Part shown: piece by piece, positions 42,003 through 51,241 of the stretch
Position numbering within the stretch: the stretch's first letter is position 1
How the letters are laid out: each line of letters begins with the position of its first letter
Assembly (NCBI GenBank): GCA_016183065.1
Contig: JACPFF010000017.1
Coordinates: 107,172 to 171,171, forward strand
Reading direction: 5' to 3'
DNA: 64,000 nucleotides
Source of the DNA: Deltaproteobacteria bacterium
Lineage (GTDB): Bacteria > UBA10199 > GCA-002796325 > JACPFF01
Program-made: the position numbers and the translations under genes
The notes under the pieces: model-generated
Told to the model about the DNA's origin: nothing
The model's input: only the letters and a program-made list of their open reading frames with translations
The model's database searches: none

Positions 42003-42309
42003 AGGTGTGGCAGTGGCAAGTCTTGCGGATTTGGCGTGCATGAAATTGGAGGCGGTGGCCGCGCGCGGGAAAAAGCGGGATTTTCTGGACTTGTATGCCG
42101 TTGCCCAATCCGGACCTTCCATCCGGGAGATGGTACAATGGTTTGAGGAGAAGTATCAGAGCGTTCGTTACAATCTCGTCCATCTGATCAAGAGTCTCAG
42201 TTACTTCGAGGATGCCGAGGACGATCCGTCGCCGATCCTGTTGCATCCTATCGAATGGACCGATGTGAAGCGGTTTTTTCACTCTGAGGCGGCACGACTT
42301 CTTCCGTAA
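41897..42309 (+). pseudogene. AbiEii-like nucleotidyltransferase toxin, internally deleted and frameshifted
   Basis: The gene begins normally (ATG 41897, MHPEILATATSACLKK) but stops in that frame at 41980. The C-terminal half of the family continues in another frame (VKVSFLEYHYPLINPLEVF, VASLADLACMKLEAVAARG, KKRDFLDLYAVA, NLVHLIKSLSYFEDAED, ending at 42309). The missing middle, roughly 90 residues, is the part that should hold the GGTA and DLDFF catalytic motifs. The junction lies near 41936-41955 in a repeated aaagtcaaagtc sequence. A non-functional toxin remnant beside an intact DUF6922 reading frame. Confidence 0.82.
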
Positions 42310-42339
42310 CTCTGTTGCGCTCCGGGCTCGTCAGGAGAG

Positions 42340-45300
42340 TCACGACACCCCGTTCTCTCCGCTGCCGCGTGGTGACCCGGCCAAAAAAGTCTCGATGGCG
42401 GTGCGCCAGGCATCGACGCGGGGGTCGACGTGAGCCGCACCCAACCGCTGTGTGGCATCGGCGATGAGGGTGTCGATCTGACGGCGAAGGGCGGATTCGC
42501 TGTCATCCGCGGGATCTTCCCCGCGGGCGGCATTGGTGACAAACGCCGCAAAGTGGTCGTGGAGATAGGCCTCCCACGTCGTGTCACTCCCGAAGAAAGG
42601 TCTCGTACCGGAGGAGAGCCAGAGCCCAAGAGCATTGGCCGCTGCGAGAAGTTCGGCCCGCTGTGACAATGAACCGGTACGCCAGCGTTGAAACAGGCCA
42701 GACAAGGGATCACGCCCGGCGGACGATACGGTGGAGACGGCGACGTCGGCGGCGACGGGCGGGCTTTCAGCGACCTCTCCTGCCGTGTCCTCTCCAGTCT
42801 CGGGGACCTCTGGTGTGGCACCGGGGAGCAAGGCGGTCGCGGGTGCCGGACCCTCCGCCATAAACCGCCCAATCCGCAGAGAAGGCGACGGCGTGGCCTC
42901 GAGGGGGAGTCCGATCCACCGGCCTTCTGCGGTGGGAAGAACCACTTCGGGCCAAGCGTGCGCGGTCGTTCCCACTCGGCCACGCCGCGACGTGAGCCAG
43001 CCACGGGACAAACCGGCGGGGATCCCCGTGGCTCGCAGCAGGGAGAGGGCGGCGATCGAGAGCTCCAGACACTTGCCCCCCTTCATCTGCACGGTGGTCC
43101 GGAGGGAGTCGAGGAGCGTCGCCGTTCCGAAGTCGACCTTTTCGGACAGCTTCTTCCACAGGACGCGTCCCCGACGCGAGCGATAGTGTCGGTACCGGAG
43201 TCCACTCCGCTGCGTGACCTCCCGCTGAATGGCCACTAACGCCTCGCGCAACGGGCGGTCTTGCAGGCGGCTCACCAGGGTCGTCCATTGTTGCGCGAGC
43301 TGCGGTGCGACAGCAGCAATCTCTGCCAGCGAGGGCCCGGCGGTGAGGTCCGCGTAGAGCGTCGCCCCGTAATATTGCGGGCCTGCGGTGGGCAAAGCGG
43401 CGAGCGGTGTCTCCAACAATGGGTGGGTGACGGGATTGGGATTGAGGGCGTAAGCCACCTGTCCCTCAGGTACGGACTCGGTGTGCACCGTACCACCCAC
43501 CGGCTGGAGTGTGTGGGCATCAACCGGTTGTCGGTCCGGATTGACTCGACCCCGTACCACGTGTGGCCCGTCCTCTCCCAGTGTGGCGGGCGTAATCGTC
43601 TCTCCCGCATGAAAGGCCCCTCCCACGAAGTGGCCACCAAATTGTTCGCGGAGGTATTGCGCGCGTCCGTGCGGTGCCGGGGCCAACCGGAGCCACGGGC
43701 GCGTCCATCGAAAGAAAATCCGCGCCATGACGCCGGAATCCGTGAGGCGGAGGACCGTGTCGACCGCGGCCGAGACGCCCCTGGCAATCGCCCTCCCTCC
43801 CTGCGCGATGGCTGACACGGTCTGTGACGCTCCGCCACGCACCGCACGACCCATCGTGGCCAGACGTTCTCTCATGGCCTGGAAGTCGTTTCGGAGTGCC
43901 TCACTCTCGCGATCCCACAGCTTCAGCACGGCATCAAACCCCTGTTCCACGAGATCGCGGAAATGGAGGTCCAGATGGCTCAAGCGCCACCGTGCCTGCC
44001 GCGCGCGGCGTACGACTTTCTCTGCGATCTTTACGGCGTTTCTCACGCGTTTTTTGAGGGTGCCGAGAGGATCCTCAAGCTCCAGCGTCCCGAGCTGGAG
44101 GTCCCGATAGAGATCGTAAAGAGAGTGCCGCTCACGCCGGGTCATGTATTGCGGGTAGCCGCTCGCTGTGTGCAGAGTGTCTGCCGCGATCCCAACCGCC
44201 GGCGCAGTCACGTTCGCACTCGCGGCCCGGCCTGCGAGTTCTGCCACAATGTCTGGTTCCTTCGAAGGGTCGATCCAGAGGGCCTTGCCGACGCGCACGG
44301 CAAGCGTTTCCGGATCCGCGGTGGCCAGGTCAAATACCACTGTCCCCGTACGTTGCAGCGCGCTCTTGACGTCCGGGATGTGACGGCCGAGTAGAAGGCG
44401 ATTGAGGATGTTCTGTATGTCCCTCGTGCGCCAGCGGGTCCTTCCAATCCCCCACTCGATCGTTGGCACCGGAAAGGTGCTTCGGGTGGCCACGGGCTGG
44501 ACCGTGACGCCGCGGGCGTGCAGGGTGGTGTGGAGACGTTCCAGTCGGGCAGGTGCCATGGTCGTGAGATCACCGATGAGGTAGAGCATGGTTCCGGGGC
44601 GCAAAAACCGCCGCAGGTGCAGGGCCTCGAGCTGCGCCGGAAGTTGCGACTGTGTGGACGACGGGATCTTGGCCTCGGCCACGGCTCGCAGGATGGCCTC
44701 GAGCTGGTGGTGACTGGGCCGTGGCGGGAGAAAGGTCTCCTTTTCCCCGATCAGGAGCCCCACCGGGTCGCGGCCCTGCAGGGTGTGTTGGGCGATCGTC
44801 CCGGCGAGGATCGCAAGACTCCGCACCGGGATCCCGGCAATGCACGCCGGGTCGATGACGATCATGGTGGGACGGGCCCCGGTGGCCGTGCGGCGCCGGG
44901 CCATCACCATCCCTTGTACACGCCGATCCTCGCCGAGTCGCGCAGTTGCCAGCCAATCGATATCTCGCGTATCGGCGTGTCGTTGCTCGATCTCCACCAG
45001 TTCGGAGACCTCCCCCTCGTGACCATGATGCCGCGGACGCTGCCGCGCGCCACGGTTGTCAAAACCGAGCGCCGGTGCGCTCCTCCGTCCTCGCAACCGA
45101 CGGCAGAGGCGACGAATCGACTCGGCATCGGTGGTGAGTTGGGTGGCCGGGGGACGCGGGGGTGACTCGAGCATTTCGAGGAACGTGGTCAGCAGATAAT
45201 TGCTGATATACTGCTTCCCCGACTCCCGACACACCCGCAAGCAGCTCTCCAGGGTGACCTCTACCGCTGCCGGGGGCTCCAGTTGTGCAAAGAGCTGGAA

Positions 45301-46653
45301 ATAATAGGCCGCCATCGAATCATCGTGAGGCACAGTAGGCAGATATTTTCTAAAGAGCGAGCGGGCTGTCGCGAAGTCGCCGATGGCGATCAGCCCTTCA
45401 ATCCCCTGACGGAAAGTCCAAGGCGAGACGCTTGCGTCGCTGCGGTCAATTGTTTGAAGCATGGCCTCTCTGGCCAACTTCCGGTCGCCCCATCTCGCCC
45501 AGAGCTTTAAGGCATCTCCAAACAACAGAAGAGGAGAGACCCAGTCGTCGACGAACTTCAGACACTTGGTCTCGGCCGCGGCGGTTTCTCCCCAGTCATA
45601 CAGGAGCTTCACTATCTCTATCGGCCACGAGTGCGATCGCGTGAGGAGGTCCACGGCCTCGCTGCGGCGCCCCAGGCGATCGAGCAACCGTGTTACCCGG
45701 AGGACCATGTCCTCGATGTTGTTTTCGCTGAGCTGGGAGAGATAGTGCTCACTACGCTCCAAATCACCCCACGCTTCATACAGTTCTGCCATCTGGAGCA
45801 GATGCTCTGGAGGACTGGTCGGAGCCTGTTGAGAGAAAAAGGCGTCGGCGATGGTGCGATCTCCATATGTTCCGATGATACGTGCGGCCATGAAGGCGAT
45901 ATCGGCGTCCTTGTTGGCAAGGAGAGATTCCAAGCGCTTCAACTCCCCGGTGTCGCCCGATGCACACAAGAGTTCGATCGCTTGTACGGCATGCGACGGA
46001 TACAAATCACGGTATTGCAGCAGTCGGTGCAATGCCGCTGCGGCAGAGAAGCCCTCCCCGGCCTCTTTCAAGTGTGCGGCGGCATGTAGGATGAAGAGTG
46101 TGTCATGTGAGGTCTCGATCAGATGTTTCAGGTGGGGTACGGCGATCCCCGCTTGGCCCCATTTGATCAACAGTCCGGCCGCGTCAAGTATCTCTCCGAA
46201 ATGGCCACCTCTGTCCGTAGAGGTCGCCACTGAATGTTGCAAATAAGCGATCGCACGCGACTCTTCACCCCAGGCATGGAGCAGCCTGGCCGCGAGTAAG
46301 GGATGCTCAGTGAAGGCCTGTTCGAGTTCTGTGAGGAGGCCGCCGCCTGGGGTGCGCGAGCGACCGTTTTGCAGGACGCCGCTGCGGACTTGTTGGTAGA
46401 GAGCTTCTAGCGTGTGGGGAGCTTCTGCATCACGTGCGGCAAGTGCGGCTACCTGGGAAGGGGGCACCACTGAGGCGTTGGGTGACACGAAGGGAACAGA
46501 CGTGGCAGGGGTATTGGGCGCGGCCAAGGCCGAACGTGTCGCAGGGACGTGCGGTGTCGTGACCCTTGGCGCGCGTCCAGCGGGACGAAATACGGAACCG
46601 AATGATATCTTTGGAAATCTGATCCCCACGCGTGGACTCCCCCACACCACCAC
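42340..46653 (-). CDS. Giant helical-repeat / DUF58-like / transglutaminase fusion protein
   Basis: A 1437-aa protein. Residues 1-80: Pro/Ala linker. About 80-500: helical TPR/HEAT-like repeats (LLHAWGEESRAIAYLQ, LYEAWGDLERSEHYLSQL, LWARWGDRKLAREAML). About 510-700: DUF58-like module, with the signature TRDIDWLATAR (RDIDW 563-567) followed by a vWA-type fold whose MIDAS is degenerate (IDPACIAG in place of DxSxS). About 800-1090: long basic helices. About 1160-1270: transglutaminase core with Cys1195 in GGKCLELSIAALS, His1232 in TAHAWPEV, and LEAT where Asp is usual. GTG 46653 follows GAGGGG. DUF58 and transglutaminase proteins usually accompany MoxR ATPases as separate genes; no MoxR is present. 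Role unknown. Confidence 0.85.
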   Translation of the reverse strand: MVVWGSPRVGIRFPKISFGSVFRPAGRAPRVTTPHVPATRSALAAPNTPATSVPFVSPNASVVPPSQVAALAARDAEAPHTLEALYQQVRSGVLQNGRSRTPGGGLLTELEQAFTEHPLLAARLLHAWGEESRAIAYLQHSVATSTDRGGHFGEILDAAGLLIKWGQAGIAVPHLKHLIETSHDTLFILHAAAHLKEAGEGFSAAAALHRLLQYRDLYPSHAVQAIELLCASGDTGELKRLESLLANKDADIAFMAARIIGTYGDRTIADAFFSQQAPTSPPEHLLQMAELYEAWGDLERSEHYLSQLSENNIEDMVLRVTRLLDRLGRRSEAVDLLTRSHSWPIEIVKLLYDWGETAAAETKCLKFVDDWVSPLLLFGDALKLWARWGDRKLAREAMLQTIDRSDASVSPWTFRQGIEGLIAIGDFATARSLFRKYLPTVPHDDSMAAYYFQLFAQLEPPAAVEVTLESCLRVCRESGKQYISNYLLTTFLEMLESPPRPPATQLTTDAESIRRLCRRLRGRRSAPALGFDNRGARQRPRHHGHEGEVSELVEIEQRHADTRDIDWLATARLGEDRRVQGMVMARRRTATGARPTMIVIDPACIAGIPVRSLAILAGTIAQHTLQGRDPVGLLIGEKETFLPPRPSHHQLEAILRAVAEAKIPSSTQSQLPAQLEALHLRRFLRPGTMLYLIGDLTTMAPARLERLHTTLHARGVTVQPVATRSTFPVPTIEWGIGRTRWRTRDIQNILNRLLLGRHIPDVKSALQRTGTVVFDLATADPETLAVRVGKALWIDPSKEPDIVAELAGRAASANVTAPAVGIAADTLHTASGYPQYMTRRERHSLYDLYRDLQLGTLELEDPLGTLKKRVRNAVKIAEKVVRRARQARWRLSHLDLHFRDLVEQGFDAVLKLWDRESEALRNDFQAMRERLATMGRAVRGGASQTVSAIAQGGRAIARGVSAAVDTVLRLTDSGVMARIFFRWTRPWLRLAPAPHGRAQYLREQFGGHFVGGAFHAGETITPATLGEDGPHVVRGRVNPDRQPVDAHTLQPVGGTVHTESVPEGQVAYALNPNPVTHPLLETPLAALPTAGPQYYGATLYADLTAGPSLAEIAAVAPQLAQQWTTLVSRLQDRPLREALVAIQREVTQRSGLRYRHYRSRRGRVLWKKLSEKVDFGTATLLDSLRTTVQMKGGKCLELSIAALSLLRATGIPAGLSRGWLTSRRGRVGTTAHAWPEVVLPTAEGRWIGLPLEATPSPSLRIGRFMAEGPAPATALLPGATPEVPETGEDTAGEVAESPPVAADVAVSTVSSAGRDPLSGLFQRWRTGSLSQRAELLAAANALGLWLSSGTRPFFGSDTTWEAYLHDHFAAFVTNAARGEDPADDSESALRRQIDTLIADATQRLGAAHVDPRVDAWRTAIETFLAGSPRGSGENGVS

Positions 46654-46667
46654 CGCCCCTCGCTATT

Positions 46668-46730
46668 ATTATCGGCCATTTTCAAAAAGAGTTGCTTCAG
46701 ACGCAACTTTCTTGAGCATTGGCCGATAAT
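46668..46730. promoter_or_regulatory. Nested palindromes in the shared divergent promoter
   Basis: attatcggcca (46668-46678) and its exact complement (46720-46730) flank a second perfect inverted repeat AGTTGC/GCAACT (46690-46695, 46703-46708). Each outer arm reads TGGCCGATAAT toward the gene it faces, giving mirror-image GATAAT boxes 72 nt (minus gene) and 38-43 nt (plus gene) from the starts. It is placed to control both giant genes together. Confidence 0.6.
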
Positions 46731-46767
46731 CCCTATAGCGGGGGCTTCACAGAAAAGTACACACGGT

Positions 46768-49700
46768 ATGACCAAGATCCCTCGGTCCATGCGACCGGCG
46801 TTCGGCCGTCTCCAACGGGTTGTCCCGCAGGGGCCGCTCGCGCGTACGATGCGACCATGCTCCCAGTCCGAGCCGTCGCCAGGATGGGCGGCGTCGGCTG
46901 TCCAGGCGCCGGTGCGCACGGCCGGGCGCCTCTGGCAGGCGCGTGATACCGCGAGTGCCGTCACGGGCGGGGAACCGCGGACGTCCGTCCTTGGGATGGC
47001 CGCCGGGACTGTGGCGAGTTCCACTCAGGACGGGGCACAGGAGCCCGTCCGTCTTGCGCGTGGGGCTGCGATGGCGCGCGCAAAGCTCCTCTTTGAATAT
47101 GGCCAGTTGCCGCCCGACCATCCGGTCCAGCAGTATGTCGCGGGTCTCGTTGCGCGTTTTCCCATCCACCATGGGGTCACGCCGCGGGTCTACGTCCTCC
47201 CATTCTGGTGGGAGGAAAATGCCTGTTGCACCTGGGATGGCGCCATTTTTGTGAGTCTGGGGCTTCTCAAACGGATCGCCGCACGGGGGTCCCTGGAAGA
47301 ACTGATCGGCATTCTGGCCCACGAATATGTCCATGCCTACCGTGCCCATCTGGCCTGTCGACCGGTGTCGAGCGACTTTCTCACACGGGCCCTGCGAGAG
47401 GTCAGTATGATGCGCCTCCATGAATGGGAGGCCGACATGCGCGGAACCGCGGCTATCCTCGGGGAATTGGGGATCCCCTACGCCCCGTTCGAGGCCTATC
47501 TGATGCGAGAGGGGGAGGCGCGCGAACGACGCACCCATCAGCGGAGCATCGTGCACGGGTCCGGTGTCGATCGCGCACTGAATATCGCCTTGCTGGGACG
47601 ACTGATCGACCTGCGCGGCAGTGACGTCGAGACGCGCACCCCGTGGCCGGCCGCACTCGATCTGGGACAGGTGGAGGCTGCGGCACTGGACCACGCCTGG
47701 CCGGGTCTCTTGCGGGAGTGCCAGTTGACGGCCCAGCAGCGCGATCGCGGCACGCCCAAAGCGTGGCCCGCGCTGGATGAGTACTCCACCGAGGAACTTT
47801 TTTTTGCCCTCGAATTTATCGACTCCATGCGGTGGCGCCGGGACACACTGCGCAAACCGCTCTCACACCATGTGTGGGGAGTCCTCACGGCCCGCTCTAT
47901 CCCGACGGAGATCACCGATGCCGAACAACGCACCATCTGGGAGTTTGTGCTCAGACAACTCTATAGCCCCTCGTCGGCTCTGCCATTCTCCCCGAAGACA
48001 TTGTCCACCCCCGGAGCCCTGACATATCTCTCGACAGTGGTCCGTTATCTGACCACACACCCACCCGTGCCGGCGACTCATCGTGTGGCGTTGTTGCTCG
48101 ACAGTCTGATCCGTAGCCTCGGCGAGAATGCCCAGCTCCCTGCAGAGACCCTGCGCGTCGGGATTGTCCCCCTTGCTGAGGCCATTACGGCATTCGACAC
48201 GGCGTGCGGCAGCGGGCCACCGGTGACGGCGGAGCAGATCCAGCAACAATTGGAACGCGCGATTTCGCACCGGGATGTCGACCGACAACTGGTACTGATG
48301 CTGACGGGATACATCGATCATCTCCTCTCGATCGACCTGCTTTGCATCCCAAACGGAAGGGAACGGATTGCTGCGGAGGTCGAAAAATTATTCCAGCGGC
48401 TCCCCGACCGGACCCTGGTGACATGGAACAGGGTCATTTGGCTGTTGCAAATGGAGCTCAATGAGAATCCCAACAAATATTCAGGTCAAAGGATCGGTGG
48501 TGGATTGTTGACTTGCGAGAACTTCCTTTTAGCTCTTCCGTGGCTCTTTTTTCACGAGGGGCTCCGTCTCGTCGAGGATATCACCCCACGGGAACGGGAG
48601 ATGATCCGCATCGTCATGGTGACAGAAGGTCCATTCGTCGTGGAGGAGCTTTCTGATAAAACACGCGATCGTGGACAGGAACGACTCAAAGTCTTGCTCA
48701 AGCCACTTGTCGAGTATGTGGACTGTCGAACCTTGGTCCAGGAACCCGTGACCCACGAAGACGTTGCGTTGTTTGCCCGATACGCAACCGATGGAGATTT
48801 TGCATTGCAGCGACTCCCCCTGATGGGTTTCATGGGTCGCGCGGCGAAATATTCCGCCGATGTCGCGGTCTACTTTCTGCGCGGACTGGAGATCCGGGGG
48901 ATGGTGGCGGCCTTCGAGGCGTGGCGCGCCATGGGGGTCGATGTCGAGGCATTGCTGGCCAAACATCCCGACCGCTGTGGCCCCCTGGTGATGGTCGTGG
49001 TCGAGGCCCTGCAATCTGGAGGAGTGCCCACGGCGAGTGCCCTGCAGGAGCTGTTGCGCGTCAGTGCCGTGATCGGCGATCCCTATCTCCGTGCGCGGGT
49101 GGAGGCGGTGGTTGTCGGGCGCCTCTGGCCACAGCTCTCCTTTGAAGAGAAGCTGGCACTCCTCTTTCCACCCGAGGGGGCGCGCGGCGTGCACGATGCG
49201 ACACTGGCACAGCGGTTCTTCGAAGAGGAAATGACCGATGGCACGCGGTTTGCGCGCGTCCGGACGGTCGGCGATCAGGCGCTCTCACGGGCCTTGGATC
49301 AGGGTCATGCGGTGGTGGGGCTTGGGGTCTTGGCCGACATCGATCTCGATTTTCACGACGTTCTCGACTGGCTCAAGATTTTTCTCTCCAGTCGGAATGG
49401 TGACAGTCCCCTGCGGGCGCGGATCTACGACCTGCTCAAGGGGGCGACAGGCGTGATGAACCCGGGAAGACGTTTCGACGTCAATTACTATGCCGAATGG
49501 CGCGACCTGCTGGATGCGGCCGATCAACTGGTGCGGCAACTCTACTCGCTGGGCGACGGGGGCCGGCACATGCTGGTCCGGAAGTTTTTGACAGCCCGGG
49601 GTGGGGCGTTGCGTACCCTGGAACTTCGGCAGAAGTTCCTGCAGGAGATGTTGCAGACATTGGTGCGCGATGATGGTTCATCGCCGGCCGTGATGGAGAC

Positions 49701-51144
49701 CCTGACCGCCGTGAGTACCGCGATGGCGCAGGTCGATGCGTGGAAGGTCCTCTTCTTCGGATTGGCCGGTCTGCTGAGCGATCGGGTAGTGCGTCCGCCG
49801 GAAAAGCCCATGCCATGGTACCAGGTGTATGAAGCAGAAGAGGACTATAACAGTCTCGAGGATCGCCCCAAGGGACGTCTTGCAGCGGTCTTGGCGCGAT
49901 ATCAGTGGGACGAGATTCCCGCCACGAGTCGGCAAAAGCCGTGGCGCAATGCCGCGACCTATGCACGCTATGCCGATGGGGCGTTGCGCGCGGGACTTGC
50001 GCGTCTGGCGGGGTCGGATGGCGCGCCCGTGGCGGCTACACAGCACCTTGCTCCCATGCAATTTGTGGTCGAGGCCGGGGAGCGGATCGGGACCCTCGGG
50101 GTGCGGTTGTTGCAGCAGCTGCCGCTCGTGGTGCCGTCGCTTTCTCCGGAGATCGAGCAGATGTTGTCCACGATCTTCGACCAGGTGGAGGGCCAGACAA
50201 AACCAGCGGCACTTCAACTCGCCGAGCGGGAATGGCCGGAGTTCTGGGAGACCGTGGCGTGGGTGGGCCCGCGGCTCGGTGGTGGATCAATGGTCACCGT
50301 CTACCCGATGCGCACCCATGCGGGCGAGGCGCGCGTGGTGAAGGTGCTCAACCCGAATCTCGTCTGGAATTTTCGCGAGGCCTATGCCTATTTCTCCAGG
50401 GTGCTCGATCAGCTCGTCCGCACGCATGACGGGGTCTATGAAGATGTGCGTCTCCTGTTGGACGACATGTACGCATGGGTGATGGCGGATGCGAGCTTCG
50501 AAGGCTTTCTGGAGGATGACACCATATTTCGCACGTGGGTGGAGTCGTTGGGACTGCGCGCCGGTCCGTATTGTCTCCGGATTCCGCGGTCGTTCGGGCC
50601 GGAAAGCCGGTTTCTCTGCCAGGAAGAGCAGGTCACGAGCATCAATCTCACACAATGGGACGCGCTCGTTGCCGCAGGCCACGACATGCAACAGATCGTG
50701 CGGCTCTATGCCCGGTTTTATATGGCGCAATTACTGAATGGCATGGCCTTGTCCGATCTCCACACTGGGAATGTCGGAGTCACTGCGCAACACGAGTGCG
50801 TCATCTACGACCGCAATCTCTATGTGAAACTGACGCCCGCGATGCGGGCCGTGATGACCCAGCTCCTCTTCGGACAGGGGGATACCGAGGCGCGGGTCAC
50901 GACGATTCTCTCGGCCCTGCAGCTCGATGCCACCGATGCCGCATTCCACGCGACGGCGACTGCCCTGGTCGCGGCGGCTGCGGTGCAGGACTGGGCGCGG
51001 GTGCAGCGGGAGATTATTGCGCTGCGCAAGGCCGGGGGAGTCTGGAATTATCAATACACCCTGGTCCTGAAGAATCTCCGCTTCCTCGCGCGGCTCGCCG
51101 CCCGCGCCGGATTTGGCAGTCTGCGCGCGGCGCTGATATCGTGA
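46768..51144 (+). CDS. Giant M48 metallopeptidase / ABC1-UbiB-like kinase fusion protein
   Basis: A 1458-aa protein. The first 95 residues look unstructured. About 100-240: M48 (Ste24/HtpX-like) peptidase with LAHEYVHAYRAHL (H185, E186, H189) and the third ligand E219 in HEWEADMRG. About 250-1150: a very long, mostly helical region without recognised domain. About 1170-1400: ABC1/UbiB-like atypical kinase core with GGGSMVTVYPM, the Lys in RVVKVLNPN, and SDLHTGNVGV (D1330, H1332, N1335) matching the D-x-H-P-G-N of UbiB, then VIYDRNL in place of IDFG. No signal peptide or membrane helix. ATG 46768 has a weak ribosome site. Divergent from the DUF58/transglutaminase giant. Confidence 0.85.
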   Translation: MTKIPRSMRPAFGRLQRVVPQGPLARTMRPCSQSEPSPGWAASAVQAPVRTAGRLWQARDTASAVTGGEPRTSVLGMAAGTVASSTQDGAQEPVRLARGAAMARAKLLFEYGQLPPDHPVQQYVAGLVARFPIHHGVTPRVYVLPFWWEENACCTWDGAIFVSLGLLKRIAARGSLEELIGILAHEYVHAYRAHLACRPVSSDFLTRALREVSMMRLHEWEADMRGTAAILGELGIPYAPFEAYLMREGEARERRTHQRSIVHGSGVDRALNIALLGRLIDLRGSDVETRTPWPAALDLGQVEAAALDHAWPGLLRECQLTAQQRDRGTPKAWPALDEYSTEELFFALEFIDSMRWRRDTLRKPLSHHVWGVLTARSIPTEITDAEQRTIWEFVLRQLYSPSSALPFSPKTLSTPGALTYLSTVVRYLTTHPPVPATHRVALLLDSLIRSLGENAQLPAETLRVGIVPLAEAITAFDTACGSGPPVTAEQIQQQLERAISHRDVDRQLVLMLTGYIDHLLSIDLLCIPNGRERIAAEVEKLFQRLPDRTLVTWNRVIWLLQMELNENPNKYSGQRIGGGLLTCENFLLALPWLFFHEGLRLVEDITPREREMIRIVMVTEGPFVVEELSDKTRDRGQERLKVLLKPLVEYVDCRTLVQEPVTHEDVALFARYATDGDFALQRLPLMGFMGRAAKYSADVAVYFLRGLEIRGMVAAFEAWRAMGVDVEALLAKHPDRCGPLVMVVVEALQSGGVPTASALQELLRVSAVIGDPYLRARVEAVVVGRLWPQLSFEEKLALLFPPEGARGVHDATLAQRFFEEEMTDGTRFARVRTVGDQALSRALDQGHAVVGLGVLADIDLDFHDVLDWLKIFLSSRNGDSPLRARIYDLLKGATGVMNPGRRFDVNYYAEWRDLLDAADQLVRQLYSLGDGGRHMLVRKFLTARGGALRTLELRQKFLQEMLQTLVRDDGSSPAVMETLTAVSTAMAQVDAWKVLFFGLAGLLSDRVVRPPEKPMPWYQVYEAEEDYNSLEDRPKGRLAAVLARYQWDEIPATSRQKPWRNAATYARYADGALRAGLARLAGSDGAPVAATQHLAPMQFVVEAGERIGTLGVRLLQQLPLVVPSLSPEIEQMLSTIFDQVEGQTKPAALQLAEREWPEFWETVAWVGPRLGGGSMVTVYPMRTHAGEARVVKVLNPNLVWNFREAYAYFSRVLDQLVRTHDGVYEDVRLLLDDMYAWVMADASFEGFLEDDTIFRTWVESLGLRAGPYCLRIPRSFGPESRFLCQEEQVTSINLTQWDALVAAGHDMQQIVRLYARFYMAQLLNGMALSDLHTGNVGVTAQHECVIYDRNLYVKLTPAMRAVMTQLLFGQGDTEARVTTILSALQLDATDAAFHATATALVAAAAVQDWARVQREIIALRKAGGVWNYQYTLVLKNLRFLARLAARAGFGSLRAALIS

Positions 51145-51204
51145 AAAAGGGTGGCGCGCCAGAAGATCGCCAGACAGCTAAAGGTATTTTCAGCAATTCT
51201 CTTG

Positions 51205-51234
51205 TTGATTTTTCAATAAAATTAGCGGTATTAT
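51205..51234 (+). promoter_or_regulatory. Promoter of the DUF4143 ATPase gene
   Basis: TTGATT (51205-51210), 18 nt, TATTAT (51229-51234). The -10 box ends 7 nt before the ATG at 51242 and there is no ribosome site, so a leaderless transcript is likely. Confidence 0.55.
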
Positions 51235-51241
51235 TGTTGAT

